A stretch of DNA of 15,919 bases from an uncultured Anaerococcus sp. (GTDB lineage: Bacteria > Bacillota > Clostridia > Tissierellales > Peptoniphilaceae): NCBI RefSeq assembly GCF_947253225.1, contig NZ_CAMXYR010000035.1, positions 1 through 15,919 of the forward strand, in the 5' to 3' direction. Shown piece after piece: positions 6,679 through 13,733 of this stretch. The position numbers and the translations under genes were made by a program. Each line of letters starts with the position of its first letter. Within the stretch, counting starts at the first letter, position 1. The notes beneath the pieces are model-generated. The model saw only the letters and a list, made by a program, of their open reading frames with translations, was not told the origin of the DNA and did no database searches.

Positions 6679-7797
6679 TCAAATTATTTCAACAAAAAAT
6701 TCATTAGATAAGCTCATTCCTTTTTTGGTTAAGGCGAAATTCTCATCGACTGTAAAAAAGTCTTGACCTGAAAACTTATTGACAACATCTTTATATTTAA
6801 ACAGGAAGTCTTTACCAAATTTTTCCTCAAATTTTCTAAGATTTATCCCTTCAACTTCCCTAAGTTTAAAAATTATATATTCCTTCTCCCTATCCTCAAG
6901 ACTTAAAAAATTCTCTTCCTCAATAGGATACTTGCCGTTTTTTATCAAGCTATCGTATTTTACAAAGTTACGAACATTAGTGTATCTTTTGTTGGATATA
7001 AAGCCTGCTGCTCCTAGTCCAAAGGCAACGTATCCACCTATATCCCAGTACTTTTTGTTATGGATTGATTCCTTGCCCGCTCTAGCAAAGTTTGAAATCT
7101 CATATCTATTTAGCCCAATTTTTGCTAGTTCATCAACAAGATAAGAGAAAATATCGACCTCATCATCTACATCCATAAGATCAAGTTTTCCTTTTTTATC
7201 CATATAATAAAACCTAGACCCCTTATCAAGAATTAGAGAATACCAAGATATGTGGTCAGGCTTTAGTTGTTTAACCATTTCTAGATCTTTTTTTACAGAA
7301 GAAAAATCTTGACCAGGTAGGTTTAGCATAAGATCAAAAGATAAATCAAATCCAAATTCTTTAATTAATTCGATATCTCTTAAGGCAATATCTCCTGTAT
7401 GATTTCTTCCAATATTTTTCAAAACCTCATCATCAAAAGTCTGTACCCCAAGAGATATACGGCTAACTCCTAAATTTTTGTAAAAGCTAAGCTTATTTTT
7501 ATCAATTGAATTCGGATTACATTCTAGGCTAAATTCTCTGATATCTAAGGAAAATTTACTCAATTCATCTACAATTTGCCCTATATATTTTTCATCAATA
7601 TAAGATGGAGTACCTCCACCAAGGTAAATAGTATCAATAGCTATATCCATATTCTTCCTATACATCCTTATTTCTCTTAGCAAGTTTTCTATATAGCCAT
7701 CAATGCGTTTCTCAAGATGGGCGAAAGCCGTAAAATCGCAATAATAGCATTTTTTTTCACAAAAAGGGATGTGAATATAACAACCAATCTTATCCAT
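6679..7797 (-). CDS. hemW: Haem chaperone HemW (radical-SAM, HemN-like)
   Basis: 372-residue radical-SAM protein. The cluster motif CxxxCxxC is at residues 13-20 (PFCEKKCYYCDF). There is no fourth cysteine two residues on, as in true coproporphyrinogen dehydrogenase HemN, so HemW is the better call. The family binds haem and is thought to deliver it to respiratory enzymes. YLGGGTPS and the C-terminal HemN_C-type region are present. I prefer ATG 7795-7797, which follows AGGAGGAT, over a GTG 12 codons upstream (7831-7833) that lacks a ribosome binding site and lies inside a terminator stem. Position before hrcA is the standard Firmicutes order. Upstream genes are under a Fur box, but a terminator intervenes. 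Confidence 0.93.
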   Translation of the reverse strand: MDKIGCYIHIPFCEKKCYYCDFTAFAHLEKRIDGYIENLLREIRMYRKNMDIAIDTIYLGGGTPSYIDEKYIGQIVDELSKFSLDIREFSLECNPNSIDKNKLSFYKNLGVSRISLGVQTFDDEVLKNIGRNHTGDIALRDIELIKEFGFDLSFDLMLNLPGQDFSSVKKDLEMVKQLKPDHISWYSLILDKGSRFYYMDKKGKLDLMDVDDEVDIFSYLVDELAKIGLNRYEISNFARAGKESIHNKKYWDIGGYVAFGLGAAGFISNKRYTNVRNFVKYDSLIKNGKYPIEEENFLSLEDREKEYIIFKLREVEGINLRKFEEKFGKDFLFKYKDVVNKFSGQDFFTVDENFALTKKGMSLSNEFFVEII

Positions 7798-7810
7798 ATA
7801 TCCTCCTAAT

Positions 7811-7836
7811 AAAAAAAGATGAGGAAAACTCACCTT
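7811..7836 (-). terminator. Intrinsic terminator between the GNAT gene and hemW
   Basis: On the minus strand the arms AAGGTGAG and CTCATCTT pair over 8 bp (one G-U) around the loop TTTTC, followed by a run of seven T. The stem includes the GNAT stop codon (7830-7832), and the T-run ends 3-4 nt before the hemW Shine-Dalgarno. hemW transcription from the upstream group therefore depends on read-through; no convincing promoter was found between the two. Confidence 0.75.
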
Positions 7837-8666
7837 AATTCTGATTCTACCACTATCATACTTGTATCTCTTATTATATTTAAGCTAACCTCTGCCTTAT
7901 TGTTAATCCTAATAATATCTCCACCAACATAAATCCTTGTGTCATATTCGACCATACCTAGCCTTATAAATATCAAGGTATTTGAAAACTTGTTAGTTAT
8001 AGATATATTTTCTCCACCCTTGAAATTTTCAGTCCTTATAAGTTGTCTTGAATCTTCATTTTCTGTAGTTGCATCTTCAATAGATTTATCTTTATTTTTT
8101 TCTTCTTTGCCTTCTAAGTAGGATTTCCTTGTAAGAAAGTATTCATGAGTAACTTCCTCTGTCCCCATGTTTGTCTTTACTAGGTGGGACGAAAAGTACT
8201 TATAATTGAGTTTTTTATGAATTTTCTTGGATTTATAGTTGCCCCTAAAGTGACCCCCGAAAACTACATCGACTTTAACTACTTCAAACAAGTAGGACAA
8301 GACCAAATTTAAGGCCTCAGTCATTATCCCTTGCCCTTGATAGGCATTAGCTAGGACAAAACCAAGTTGGACAGCCAACTTATCACTAAAATTAGTAAAA
8401 AAACTTTCATCATACTTATGGATGCCAACAGAGCCAATTACCTTGCCATCCTTTTCTATGGCAAAGATATTTTTCCCGCTTATAAATTCATCAAGAACCT
8501 TCTTGCTATCATCAATTGTCTCATGGTGAAACCAACCAGCCGCTTCTCCAAGACCTGGTGTCTTGGCGTAGGCATAAAAATCTTCTAAGTCATCTTCTGT
8601 AAAACTTCTAAGAATAAATCTCTCTCCCTTGAGAACCACCTTGCTAATATCTATATCTATGTTCAT
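7830..8666 (-). CDS. GNAT acetyltransferase with C-terminal degenerate cupin-like domain
   Basis: 278 residues from the ATG at 8664-8666, which follows GAGGAAGG; an in-frame GTG at 8697-8699 lies inside a hairpin and lacks a ribosome binding site. Residues ~8-183 form a RimJ/RimL-type GNAT domain: LKGERFILRSFTEDDLEDFY at the start and the acetyl-CoA loop QGQGIM at 110-115. Such enzymes are normally about 180 residues. Here a charged linker (185-208) leads to an extra ~70-residue beta-rich domain. That domain (209-277) aligns with the adjacent cupin (residues 23-95) with a single 4-residue gap and about 17 identities by eye, including GD and the final L. The cupin histidines 38 and 78 become Thr224 and Val260, so metal binding is unlikely. 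The substrate is unknown. Third gene of the Fur-box group. Confidence 0.85.
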   Translation of the reverse strand: MNIDIDISKVVLKGERFILRSFTEDDLEDFYAYAKTPGLGEAAGWFHHETIDDSKKVLDEFISGKNIFAIEKDGKVIGSVGIHKYDESFFTNFSDKLAVQLGFVLANAYQGQGIMTEALNLVLSYLFEVVKVDVVFGGHFRGNYKSKKIHKKLNYKYFSSHLVKTNMGTEEVTHEYFLTRKSYLEGKEEKNKDKSIEDATTENEDSRQLIRTENFKGGENISITNKFSNTLIFIRLGMVEYDTRIYVGGDIIRINNKAEVSLNIIRDTSMIVVESELR

Positions 8667-8683
8667 AAACCTTCCTCGTATGT

Positions 8684-8703
8684 AAGGGTGGACTTCCACC
8701 CTT
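8684..8703. repeat. Perfect inverted repeat between the cupin and GNAT genes
   Basis: AAGGGTGG (8684-8691) and CCACCCTT (8696-8703) form an 8-bp perfect stem with a 4-nt loop, stronger in G-C than anything nearby. In the direction of the genes (minus strand) it is followed by ACATACG rather than a T-run, so it is not a standard terminator there; the T-rich side faces the plus strand. It may stabilise the upstream mRNA 3' end or separate expression of the two genes. Confidence 0.7.
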
Positions 8704-8706
8704 TTA

Positions 8707-8994
8707 TTATAAATCTACCTTAATAACCAGAAGATCGCTATCTTTATTAGCTATAAGTCCATGTTCTTCATTAGGGTTTAAGAAAATCAAATCTCCAGGT
8801 GAAATAATTTCACTTTCTTTTTCGCCTATAAATCTAACCAATCCCCTGTAAATTACAACTAAAACTGTTCTGTCTGACTTGTGGCTTGGTATTTCTTCAT
8901 TTTCTTTCAAACTTAAATGGGTAACTTGAACCTTATCCTCTTCTAAAATATGCTCAAACTTCCCTTCAATCCTATTAGCTTTAATCTTTCTCAT
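8707..8994 (-). CDS. Small cupin-domain protein
   Basis: 95-residue single-domain cupin (RmlC-like beta barrel). The first motif region reads LKENEEIPSHKSDRTV with one histidine (H38); the second histidine and the glutamate expected in the canonical HxH...E pattern are absent. The second motif is intact: PGDLIFLNPNEEH with H78. With only two candidate ligands, metal binding is uncertain; it may bind a small molecule instead. ATG 8992-8994 follows TAGGAG, which overlaps the stop of the upstream flavoprotein, so the two are tightly coupled. It belongs to the Fur-box group and shares its fold with the C-terminus of the next gene. No specific function can be assigned. Confidence 0.85.
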   Translation of the reverse strand: MRKIKANRIEGKFEHILEEDKVQVTHLSLKENEEIPSHKSDRTVLVVIYRGLVRFIGEKESEIISPGDLIFLNPNEEHGLIANKDSDLLVIKVDL

Positions 8995-9002
8995 AAAATC
9001 TC

Positions 9003-9740
9003 CTATAAAAATATGTGATTCTCAGCTGCCTTAAACATCAGCTCTCTCTTCTTCTCTTTTAAGTCAATCATAATATCTTCATCAGCTACCCCTAATTTTC
9101 TCAGGCTATAGATACAATCAAGTAGGAATTCATTGCTACCTACTACATAGAAAATGCCATTTCTAACTTCCATTTGCTTGACCATCTCAAAAAAGTCCCT
9201 CCTAGATTCTACCCAAACTTGCTTAAACAAAGCATTGTCTATACTTGATATTTCTGCTTCAAATAGATGATTTTCTTTCCTATTTACATTTATACTCACA
9301 AGTTCTGGGATACCTGTTGGATTTTTCTTGAACTTATTAATCAAGGGTCTCATTGTTGTAAGACCAATCCCCATAGAAAGGAGAACTAAGGGTCTACCTT
9401 CTCTCCTTAATTTCATGTGACATTTGATTTTAAAAAACTCAAGATAATCTCCCACTTTTTTTTCTGCTAGAGCCTTCTTAAAGTCGGACTTTCTTATCGA
9501 AAACTTGGTTGTAAAAGAAACTGTATCTTCATCATCTAGGGTATTGATGCTAAGGTGGTGGACTAGTTTCTTGTTTACCTCTCCGCCTTCATTAAAGCCA
9601 GGAATAGCAAGGTGAAAACTTGAACCCTCATCCCAGCTAAGCCCTTCAGGCTTTTCTAAAGTATAGGTCTTTACATTTTTATACTCATCTTTTATATCTA
9701 AAATTTTAACCCTATAAATTTTGTTATCCATATTTTCCAT
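9003..9740 (-). CDS. Ferredoxin-NADP reductase-like flavin/NAD(P)H oxidoreductase
   Basis: 245 residues with the ferredoxin reductase superfamily layout. An N-terminal flavin-binding barrel occupies roughly 8-110, and a nucleotide-binding domain begins RPLVLLSMGIGLTTMRPLI (116-134, equivalent to the GGxGxxP region), with FYVVGSNEFLLDCIYSL near 197-213 as the equivalent of the xxCGPxxM segment. The flavin motif RxYS of the family reads HHLS (61-64), a notable change. No iron-sulfur cysteines or membrane segments are seen. ATG 9738-9740 follows AAGGAG at 5 nt; a second ATG three codons in is too far from it. First gene of the group behind a perfect Fur box, suggesting an iron-starvation reductase, possibly for ferric chelates or haem; that role is inference. 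Confidence 0.82.
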   Translation of the reverse strand: MENMDNKIYRVKILDIKDEYKNVKTYTLEKPEGLSWDEGSSFHLAIPGFNEGGEVNKKLVHHLSINTLDDEDTVSFTTKFSIRKSDFKKALAEKKVGDYLEFFKIKCHMKLRREGRPLVLLSMGIGLTTMRPLINKFKKNPTGIPELVSINVNRKENHLFEAEISSIDNALFKQVWVESRRDFFEMVKQMEVRNGIFYVVGSNEFLLDCIYSLRKLGVADEDIMIDLKEKKRELMFKAAENHIFL

Positions 9741-9752
9741 AAAATCTCCTTA

Positions 9753-9769
9753 ATGATAATTATTATCAT
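9753..9769. promoter_or_regulatory. Perfect Fur-type operator
   Basis: ATGATAAT-T-ATTATCAT is a 17-bp perfect palindrome that contains the Bacillus Fur 7-1-7 consensus TGATAATnATTATCA without mismatch. It ends 12 nt before the flavoprotein ATG, next to its Shine-Dalgarno. Candidate -10 hexamers TATTAT (9768-9773) and TATGAT overlap it on the minus strand, but no good -35 was found. PerR and Zur boxes are similar, so the regulator is most likely Fur but not proven. Confidence 0.85.
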
Positions 9770-9825
9770 AATAATCTATACCCATTTTTTCTTATAAGTT
9801 CTTGTAGATGATAAATTTTCCATAG

Positions 9826-9850
9826 AAAAAGCAACCCCTAAGGATTGCTT
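9826..9850 (-). terminator. Intrinsic terminator of lepB-lepA
   Basis: On the minus strand AAGCAATCC pairs with GGGTTGCTT (9 bp, one T-G) around the loop TTAG, followed by TTTTT. It begins 4 nt after the lepA stop codon and separates the lepB-lepA operon from the Fur-box group. Confidence 0.88.
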
Positions 9851-9854
9851 AAAC

Positions 9855-11663
9855 TTATTCGTCATCTAATTTCAACACTGCTAGGAAGGCATCTTGCGGA
9901 ACTTCTACATTTCCAAGCTGACGCATCCTCTTCTTACCTTCTTTTTGTTTTTCAAGAAGTTTTTTCTTTCTTGATATATCTCCTCCATAGCATTTAGCTA
10001 TAACGTCTTTTCTAAGGGCCCTAACAGTCTCCCTAGCTATTACCTTTCCACCAATTGCGGCTTGAATAGGCACCGCAAATTGTTGTCTTGGGATTTCATC
10101 TTTTAGTTTTTCAACTATGCCCCTTCCTCTAGCATAAGCACTATCTCTATGAACAATCAGAGAAAGAGCATCTACATTTTGGTCATTAATTAAGATATCG
10201 AGCTTTACAAGATTTGAAACTTGATATCCTGAAAGTCCATAATCAAGAGAAGCATAACCCTTAGTTCTTGATTTTAGAGAATCGAAGAAATTGTAAATAA
10301 CTTCATTTAGTGGAATCTTATACTTAATCGACACCCTATTCTCGTCAATGTAAGTCATATCTATAAGCTCCCCTCGTCTTGATTGGGCAAGCTCCATTAT
10401 TTGACCTATATATTCCTTAGGAGTGATAATTTCAGATATTGTAACAGGTTCTTCTATATATTCTATCTCCGCTGGGTCAGGGAAATCATTAGGATTTTGT
10501 AACTCAATTATTTGGTCTTTTCCCTTGAGTTTTACGTCATAAATTACTGATGGAGCTGTTGCAATAATATCAAGGTCATATTCTCTTTCTAGCCTTTGAG
10601 TAATGATATCCATATGCAAAAGACCCAAAAATCCTGCCCTAAGACCAACCCCTAGAGCCTGAGAATTTTCTTGTTCAAAAACAAGTGCTGCATCATTTAC
10701 CTGGAGTTTCTCCAAGGAATCACGTAGTTTATCAAAACTTTCTCCCTCTGCTGGATAAATTCCTGAATAAACCATAGGAAGAACTTCCTTATAGCCAGAT
10801 AAGGGCTTGTCTGTTGGATTTTCTACGCTTGTAATTGTATCACCAACTCTTGCATCCTTAACTTCCTTAATGCTTGCCTCAATAAAACCTACATCCCCAC
10901 TTCTAAGCTCTTTTGTGGCAATTCTTTTTTTCATAGTATAGCCGACAGTATTTACCTCATACTTTTTGCCTGTATTCATCATCAAGATTTCATCACCAGG
11001 TCTTACAACACCTTCAAATACTCTCACATAACAAACTACTCCGACATAAGAGTCATAATAAGAATCGAAAATCAGAGCCTTTAAAGGCTTATCATCGTGA
11101 TCTTCTGGTGCTGGTACATTTTGAACTATATCTTCTAAAACATCCTCAACATTTAGTCCAGTCTTTGCCGAAATTTGTGGGGCGTTCTCACAATCTAAGC
11201 CAATTTGATTTTCTATCTCAAGTTTAACTTCATCAACCCTTGCTGATGGAAGATCGATTTTATTCAAAACTGGTAGGATTTCAAGGTCTTGTTCTAGGGC
11301 AAGATAAGTATTAGCAAGGGTTTGTGCCTCTACTCCTTGGCTAGCATCTACAACAAGGATTGCTCCCTCGCAAGCTTTTAGAGATCTTGAAACTTCGTAA
11401 TTAAAATCTACATGCCCTGGAGTATCTATTAAGTTTAAATCGTAAACCTCACCATCCTTGGCCTTATACTGGATTTTAATTGATTTTAATTTTATGGTGA
11501 TGCCTCTTTCTTGCTCAAGCTCCATATCATCTAGCATTTGATTGGACATCTCTCTTTCAGAAAGATTTTGGCTTTTTTCAATCAACCTGTCAGCAAGAGT
11601 GCTCTTGCCGTGGTCAATATGAGCAATAATAGAGAAATTTCTTATATTATTTTTCTTCTTCAT
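9855..11663 (-). CDS. lepA: Elongation factor 4 (LepA), back-translocating GTPase
   Basis: 602-residue translational GTPase of normal length. G1 is AHIDHGKST (14-22), G3 is DTPGHVDF (80-87) and G4 is NKID (134-137). The C-terminal LepA-specific domain is complete, with [22 protein letters not shown] near the end. EF4 acts on ribosomes, in initiation/assembly or in rescuing badly translocated complexes. ATG 11661-11663 has AAGGAA upstream and starts 2 nt after the lepB stop, so the pair forms an operon from the promoter at 12265-12293. The gene ends at a clear terminator, whereas in Bacillus it runs directly on to hemN/hemW. Confidence 0.99.
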   Translation of the reverse strand: MKKKNNIRNFSIIAHIDHGKSTLADRLIEKSQNLSEREMSNQMLDDMELEQERGITIKLKSIKIQYKAKDGEVYDLNLIDTPGHVDFNYEVSRSLKACEGAILVVDASQGVEAQTLANTYLALEQDLEILPVLNKIDLPSARVDEVKLEIENQIGLDCENAPQISAKTGLNVEDVLEDIVQNVPAPEDHDDKPLKALIFDSYYDSYVGVVCYVRVFEGVVRPGDEILMMNTGKKYEVNTVGYTMKKRIATKELRSGDVGFIEASIKEVKDARVGDTITSVENPTDKPLSGYKEVLPMVYSGIYPAEGESFDKLRDSLEKLQVNDAALVFEQENSQALGVGLRAGFLGLLHMDIITQRLEREYDLDIIATAPSVIYDVKLKGKDQIIELQNPNDFPDPAEIEYIEEPVTISEIITPKEYIGQIMELAQSRRGELIDMTYIDENRVSIKYKIPLNEVIYNFFDSLKSRTKGYASLDYGLSGYQVSNLVKLDILINDQNVDALSLIVHRDSAYARGRGIVEKLKDEIPRQQFAVPIQAAIGGKVIARETVRALRKDVIAKCYGGDISRKKKLLEKQKEGKKRMRQLGNVEVPQDAFLAVLKLDDE

Positions 11664-11665
11664 CT

Positions 11666-12241
11666 TTATTCCTTATCTGGGTATGGATTGTGATCTATTA
11701 GACCTAGTCTATTTATTGGATAAAATCTAACAAAGGCATGGCCTACAAGTCTTTCTTTTTCTATAGGTCCAAAATTTCTAGAATCATTGCTTTCTCCTGG
11801 AATCCTATTATCTCCCATAACAAAATACTCGCCTTCTGTTAAAGTCCACTCGCTTAAATCACTTGTAGGACTTGTTTCATTTATAGAAGTATAAGTTTCT
11901 TTAAGTTCTTCATTGTTTAGGTAAACTTTTCCATCTGCGATTTTAATTGTATCGCCTGCCTCTCCTATAATTCTTTTGACATATAGTTTCTTTGGATCAT
12001 CGGGAGCTTTAAGAATTACAATATCGCCTCTCTTGTAGCCCCTAAACCTACTCCCGATTTTATCAACTAGGAGGATATCTCCATTATGTAGGGTATTTAG
12101 CATAGACTTACCTGAAACTTTTGTTGCATCTACAATGAACATTTTAATAAATATGGTTATTATTAGAGCAAGACCAATAGTCTTGACCCAATCCCATATA
12201 TCATACAAAATACTATCTTTATTTTTTAAATTATCACTCAT
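11666..12241 (-). CDS. lepB: Signal peptidase I
   Basis: 191-residue type I signal peptidase that cleaves signal peptides from exported proteins at the outer face of the membrane. There is one N-terminal membrane segment (about 20-38, [19 protein letters not shown]). The catalytic serine is Ser46 in [10 protein letters not shown], and the general base is Lys89 in [12 protein letters not shown]. The box GDNR is present ([19 protein letters not shown]). The usual proline in SMxPT is asparagine here (SMLNT). ATG 12239-12241 follows GAGAGG. It occupies the slot where gpr and spoIIP lie in Bacillus, and heads the lepB-lepA operon divergently from rpsT. Confidence 0.97.
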   Translation of the reverse strand: MSDNLKNKDSILYDIWDWVKTIGLALIITIFIKMFIVDATKVSGKSMLNTLHNGDILLVDKIGSRFRGYKRGDIVILKAPDDPKKLYVKRIIGEAGDTIKIADGKVYLNNEELKETYTSINETSPTSDLSEWTLTEGEYFVMGDNRIPGESNDSRNFGPIEKERLVGHAFVRFYPINRLGLIDHNPYPDKE

Positions 12242-12264
12242 ATTAACCTCTCATTCACTTTTAA

Positions 12265-12293
12265 ATTATATCCTATATTATGGAATTGTTCAA
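12265..12293 (-). promoter_or_regulatory. Sigma-A promoter of lepB-lepA
   Basis: On the minus strand: -35 TTGAAC (12288-12293, 4 of 6), 17-nt spacer, -10 TATAAT (12265-12270, perfect). The start would be near 12258, about 17 nt upstream of the lepB ATG and just before its Shine-Dalgarno. Confidence 0.8.
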
Positions 12294-12321
12294 AATTTTA
12301 AGGCTAATTTGATAAAACACC

Positions 12322-12350
12322 TTGTATATTAGTTTGATTTATGGTAAAAT
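12322..12350 (+). promoter_or_regulatory. Sigma-A promoter of rpsT
   Basis: -35 TTGTAT (12322-12327), 17-nt spacer, -10 TAAAAT (12345-12350) with an extended TG at 12342-12343. The start near 12357 gives a leader of about 35 nt. This promoter is back to back with that of lepB. Confidence 0.8.
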
Positions 12351-12358
12351 GTATCAGT

Positions 12359-12373
12359 CGAACAAAAAGTTCG
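12359..12373 (+). other. Short hairpin at the 5' end of the rpsT leader
   Basis: CGAAC and GTTCG form a perfect 5-bp stem around the loop AAAAA, at or next to the predicted transcription start and followed by GGAAAGAGGTG. It may protect the mRNA 5' end or take part in S20 autoregulation, but nothing in the sequence decides this. Confidence 0.45.
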
Positions 12374-12391
12374 GGAAAGAGGTGAAAGTTA

Positions 12392-12658
12392 ATGGCAAAT
12401 ATTAAATCTAGTAAAAAAAGAATTGAAGTAGCTAAAAGAAATACTGAAAGAAACAAAGCTAGAAAATCTGAAATAAAAACTCTTATCAAAAGATTTGAAG
12501 CAGCAGTAGAAGCTAAAGATGCTGACAAAGCAGCTACTTTCTTTAAGAAAACAGATAAAAGATTAAAACAAGCTGAAGCTAAAAATGTTATTCATAAAAA
12601 CAAAGTTGCAAGAACAACATCAAGACTTGCTAAAGCTTTAAATGAATTAAATGCCTAA
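12392..12658 (+). CDS. rpsT: 30S ribosomal protein S20
   Basis: 88-residue, very basic, mostly helical protein with the S20 N-terminus MANIKSSKKRIEVAKRNTER and the conserved C-terminal HKNKVARTTSRLAKAL segment. It is a primary binder of 16S rRNA. ATG 12392 is preceded by AGAGGTG at 7 nt. It is the only plus-strand gene in the window, with its own promoter and a strong terminator. Opposite orientation to holA is the ancestral Firmicutes arrangement. Codon use is rich in AAA, AGA and GCT, as expected for a highly expressed gene in an AT-rich genome. Confidence 0.98.
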   Translation: MANIKSSKKRIEVAKRNTERNKARKSEIKTLIKRFEAAVEAKDADKAATFFKKTDKRLKQAEAKNVIHKNKVARTTSRLAKALNELNA

Positions 12659-12661
12659 TAT

Positions 12662-12720
12662 AAATGAGTGAATATCAGTATCGGATCCTCACATATGTCT
12701 ACTGATAATCACTCATTTTT
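12662..12720 (+). terminator. Long-stem terminator shared by rpsT and holA
   Basis: Arms 12662-12680 (AATGAGTGA then TATCAGTA) and 12700-12718 pair almost fully, with a single A-A mismatch, and are followed by TTTTTT on the plus strand. On the minus strand, at the end of holA, the same stem is followed by TTTA only, so termination there should be weaker. The 19-nt loop contains two small palindromes, GGATCC and ACATATGT. The two genes converge on this element. Confidence 0.9.
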
Positions 12721-13733
12721 TATTTTGTAAATTTTCCTATTAAAATTGTAAGGGCTAGGTCTATATCAAAAACTCCACTTTTTTGCCTAACTTCCATATC
12801 AAATAGATAATCATGAAGGTCAAATAGATCCTTGGAGGTGAAATTTCCAAGAAAACCCCTAACCTTTCTAAGCTCAAAGGGTGAAATCCCCAAGACCTTT
12901 TGGATAAAAGTATCATTAAAGCCCTTAGTAGTTAACTCCTTTATCCCAATCATATTTCTAACCTGTCTAATCAACATATGATAAATCATAAAGAGGTCCT
13001 CCCCATTTTTTTTCATAGCTAGGTAGGTGTCCATTGATTTTTTCTTATCCTTACTTGCCAAGGCATCCGTTAGGTTGAAGATATTCAAATTTAATATTTC
13101 ATTTAGTTGCTCATCCACATCTTCTTTTGTTACAAGTTCATCATTGGAGTTAGCTATGATTTTCTCGACAGTGTTTACCACATCATATAGTTTTATCTCG
13201 CTATCCCTATTTAAGTAAGAAAATCTTTCAATTATTTCATTTACCAGAGATTTTTGGATTTTTTTATTGGCTTTGACAAACCTCTTGCCTATGAAAGATG
13301 TAAGCTCGCTTTTATTGAGTCTATCAATCTTTACAACACAGGCTTTCTTGTCAAGAGCCTTGTAGAACTTCCCCTTGAAGGGAGGGTTGTCAGAGAAAAT
13401 AAACATGATAGCATATTCTGGAAAGTCCTCCATATCTGTTAATAACTTATCCAAAATTTCTTGGTAGTTCTTGATAGAATTTTTTGAAAAATCAATATTT
13501 CTCCAAATAATAACCTTCTTATCTTCCATGACAGGGTAAGTTTCTATAGAATTTTTAATAATTTCATAGCTTGCATCTGCCTTGATATCAACAAAGTTAA
13601 AATCCTTTATGGCGACTAAATCACTAGCCTCAGCAATTATTGCATCTGTTAGAAATTCTTCTTTAGAATCAAATAAATATATGCCAGCCAAGTCTTTTTT
13701 TATAAATTTTTTCATAAAGTCTATATAATTCAT
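12720..13733 (-). CDS. holA: DNA polymerase III subunit delta
   Basis: 337-residue clamp-loader delta subunit, of usual length (Bacillus YqeN family). The N-terminal AAA+-like region includes AGIYLFDSKEEFLTDAI, with EYAIMFIFSDNPPFKGKFYKALDK in the middle and the characteristic helical C-terminal domain (DLFMIYHMLIRQVRNMIGIKE ... LGISPFELRKV). Delta opens the beta sliding clamp. The ATG overlaps the comEC stop as ATGA and has AAGGAGGG 8 nt upstream, so translation is coupled. The stop codon lies at the edge of the shared terminator. Confidence 0.95.
   Translation of the reverse strand: MNYIDFMKKFIKKDLAGIYLFDSKEEFLTDAIIAEASDLVAIKDFNFVDIKADASYEIIKNSIETYPVMEDKKVIIWRNIDFSKNSIKNYQEILDKLLTDMEDFPEYAIMFIFSDNPPFKGKFYKALDKKACVVKIDRLNKSELTSFIGKRFVKANKKIQKSLVNEIIERFSYLNRDSEIKLYDVVNTVEKIIANSNDELVTKEDVDEQLNEILNLNIFNLTDALASKDKKKSMDTYLAMKKNGEDLFMIYHMLIRQVRNMIGIKELTTKGFNDTFIQKVLGISPFELRKVRGFLGNFTSKDLFDLHDYLFDMEVRQKSGVFDIDLALTILIGKFTK

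Noticed and set aside
6779..7144. Plus-strand open frame of 121 codons inside hemW
   Set aside because: Antisense shadow of a well-supported gene, with no Shine-Dalgarno and a Ser/Leu-rich translation typical of reversed AT-rich coding sequence.
6679..7797. Oxygen-independent coproporphyrinogen dehydrogenase HemN
   Set aside because: The cluster motif is CxxxCxxCDF without the additional cysteine of HemN, the length is about 372 rather than about 450 residues, and it lies in the HemW slot before hrcA.
7798..7833. N-terminal extension of HemW from GTG 7831-7833
   Set aside because: No ribosome binding site; the extra codons run through the terminator stem and T-run, and the HemW family normally starts near the ATG at 7795-7797.
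8667..8699. N-terminal extension of the GNAT protein from GTG 8697-8699
   Set aside because: The start lies inside the G-C-rich hairpin with no Shine-Dalgarno; ATG 8664-8666 has GAGGAAGG just upstream.
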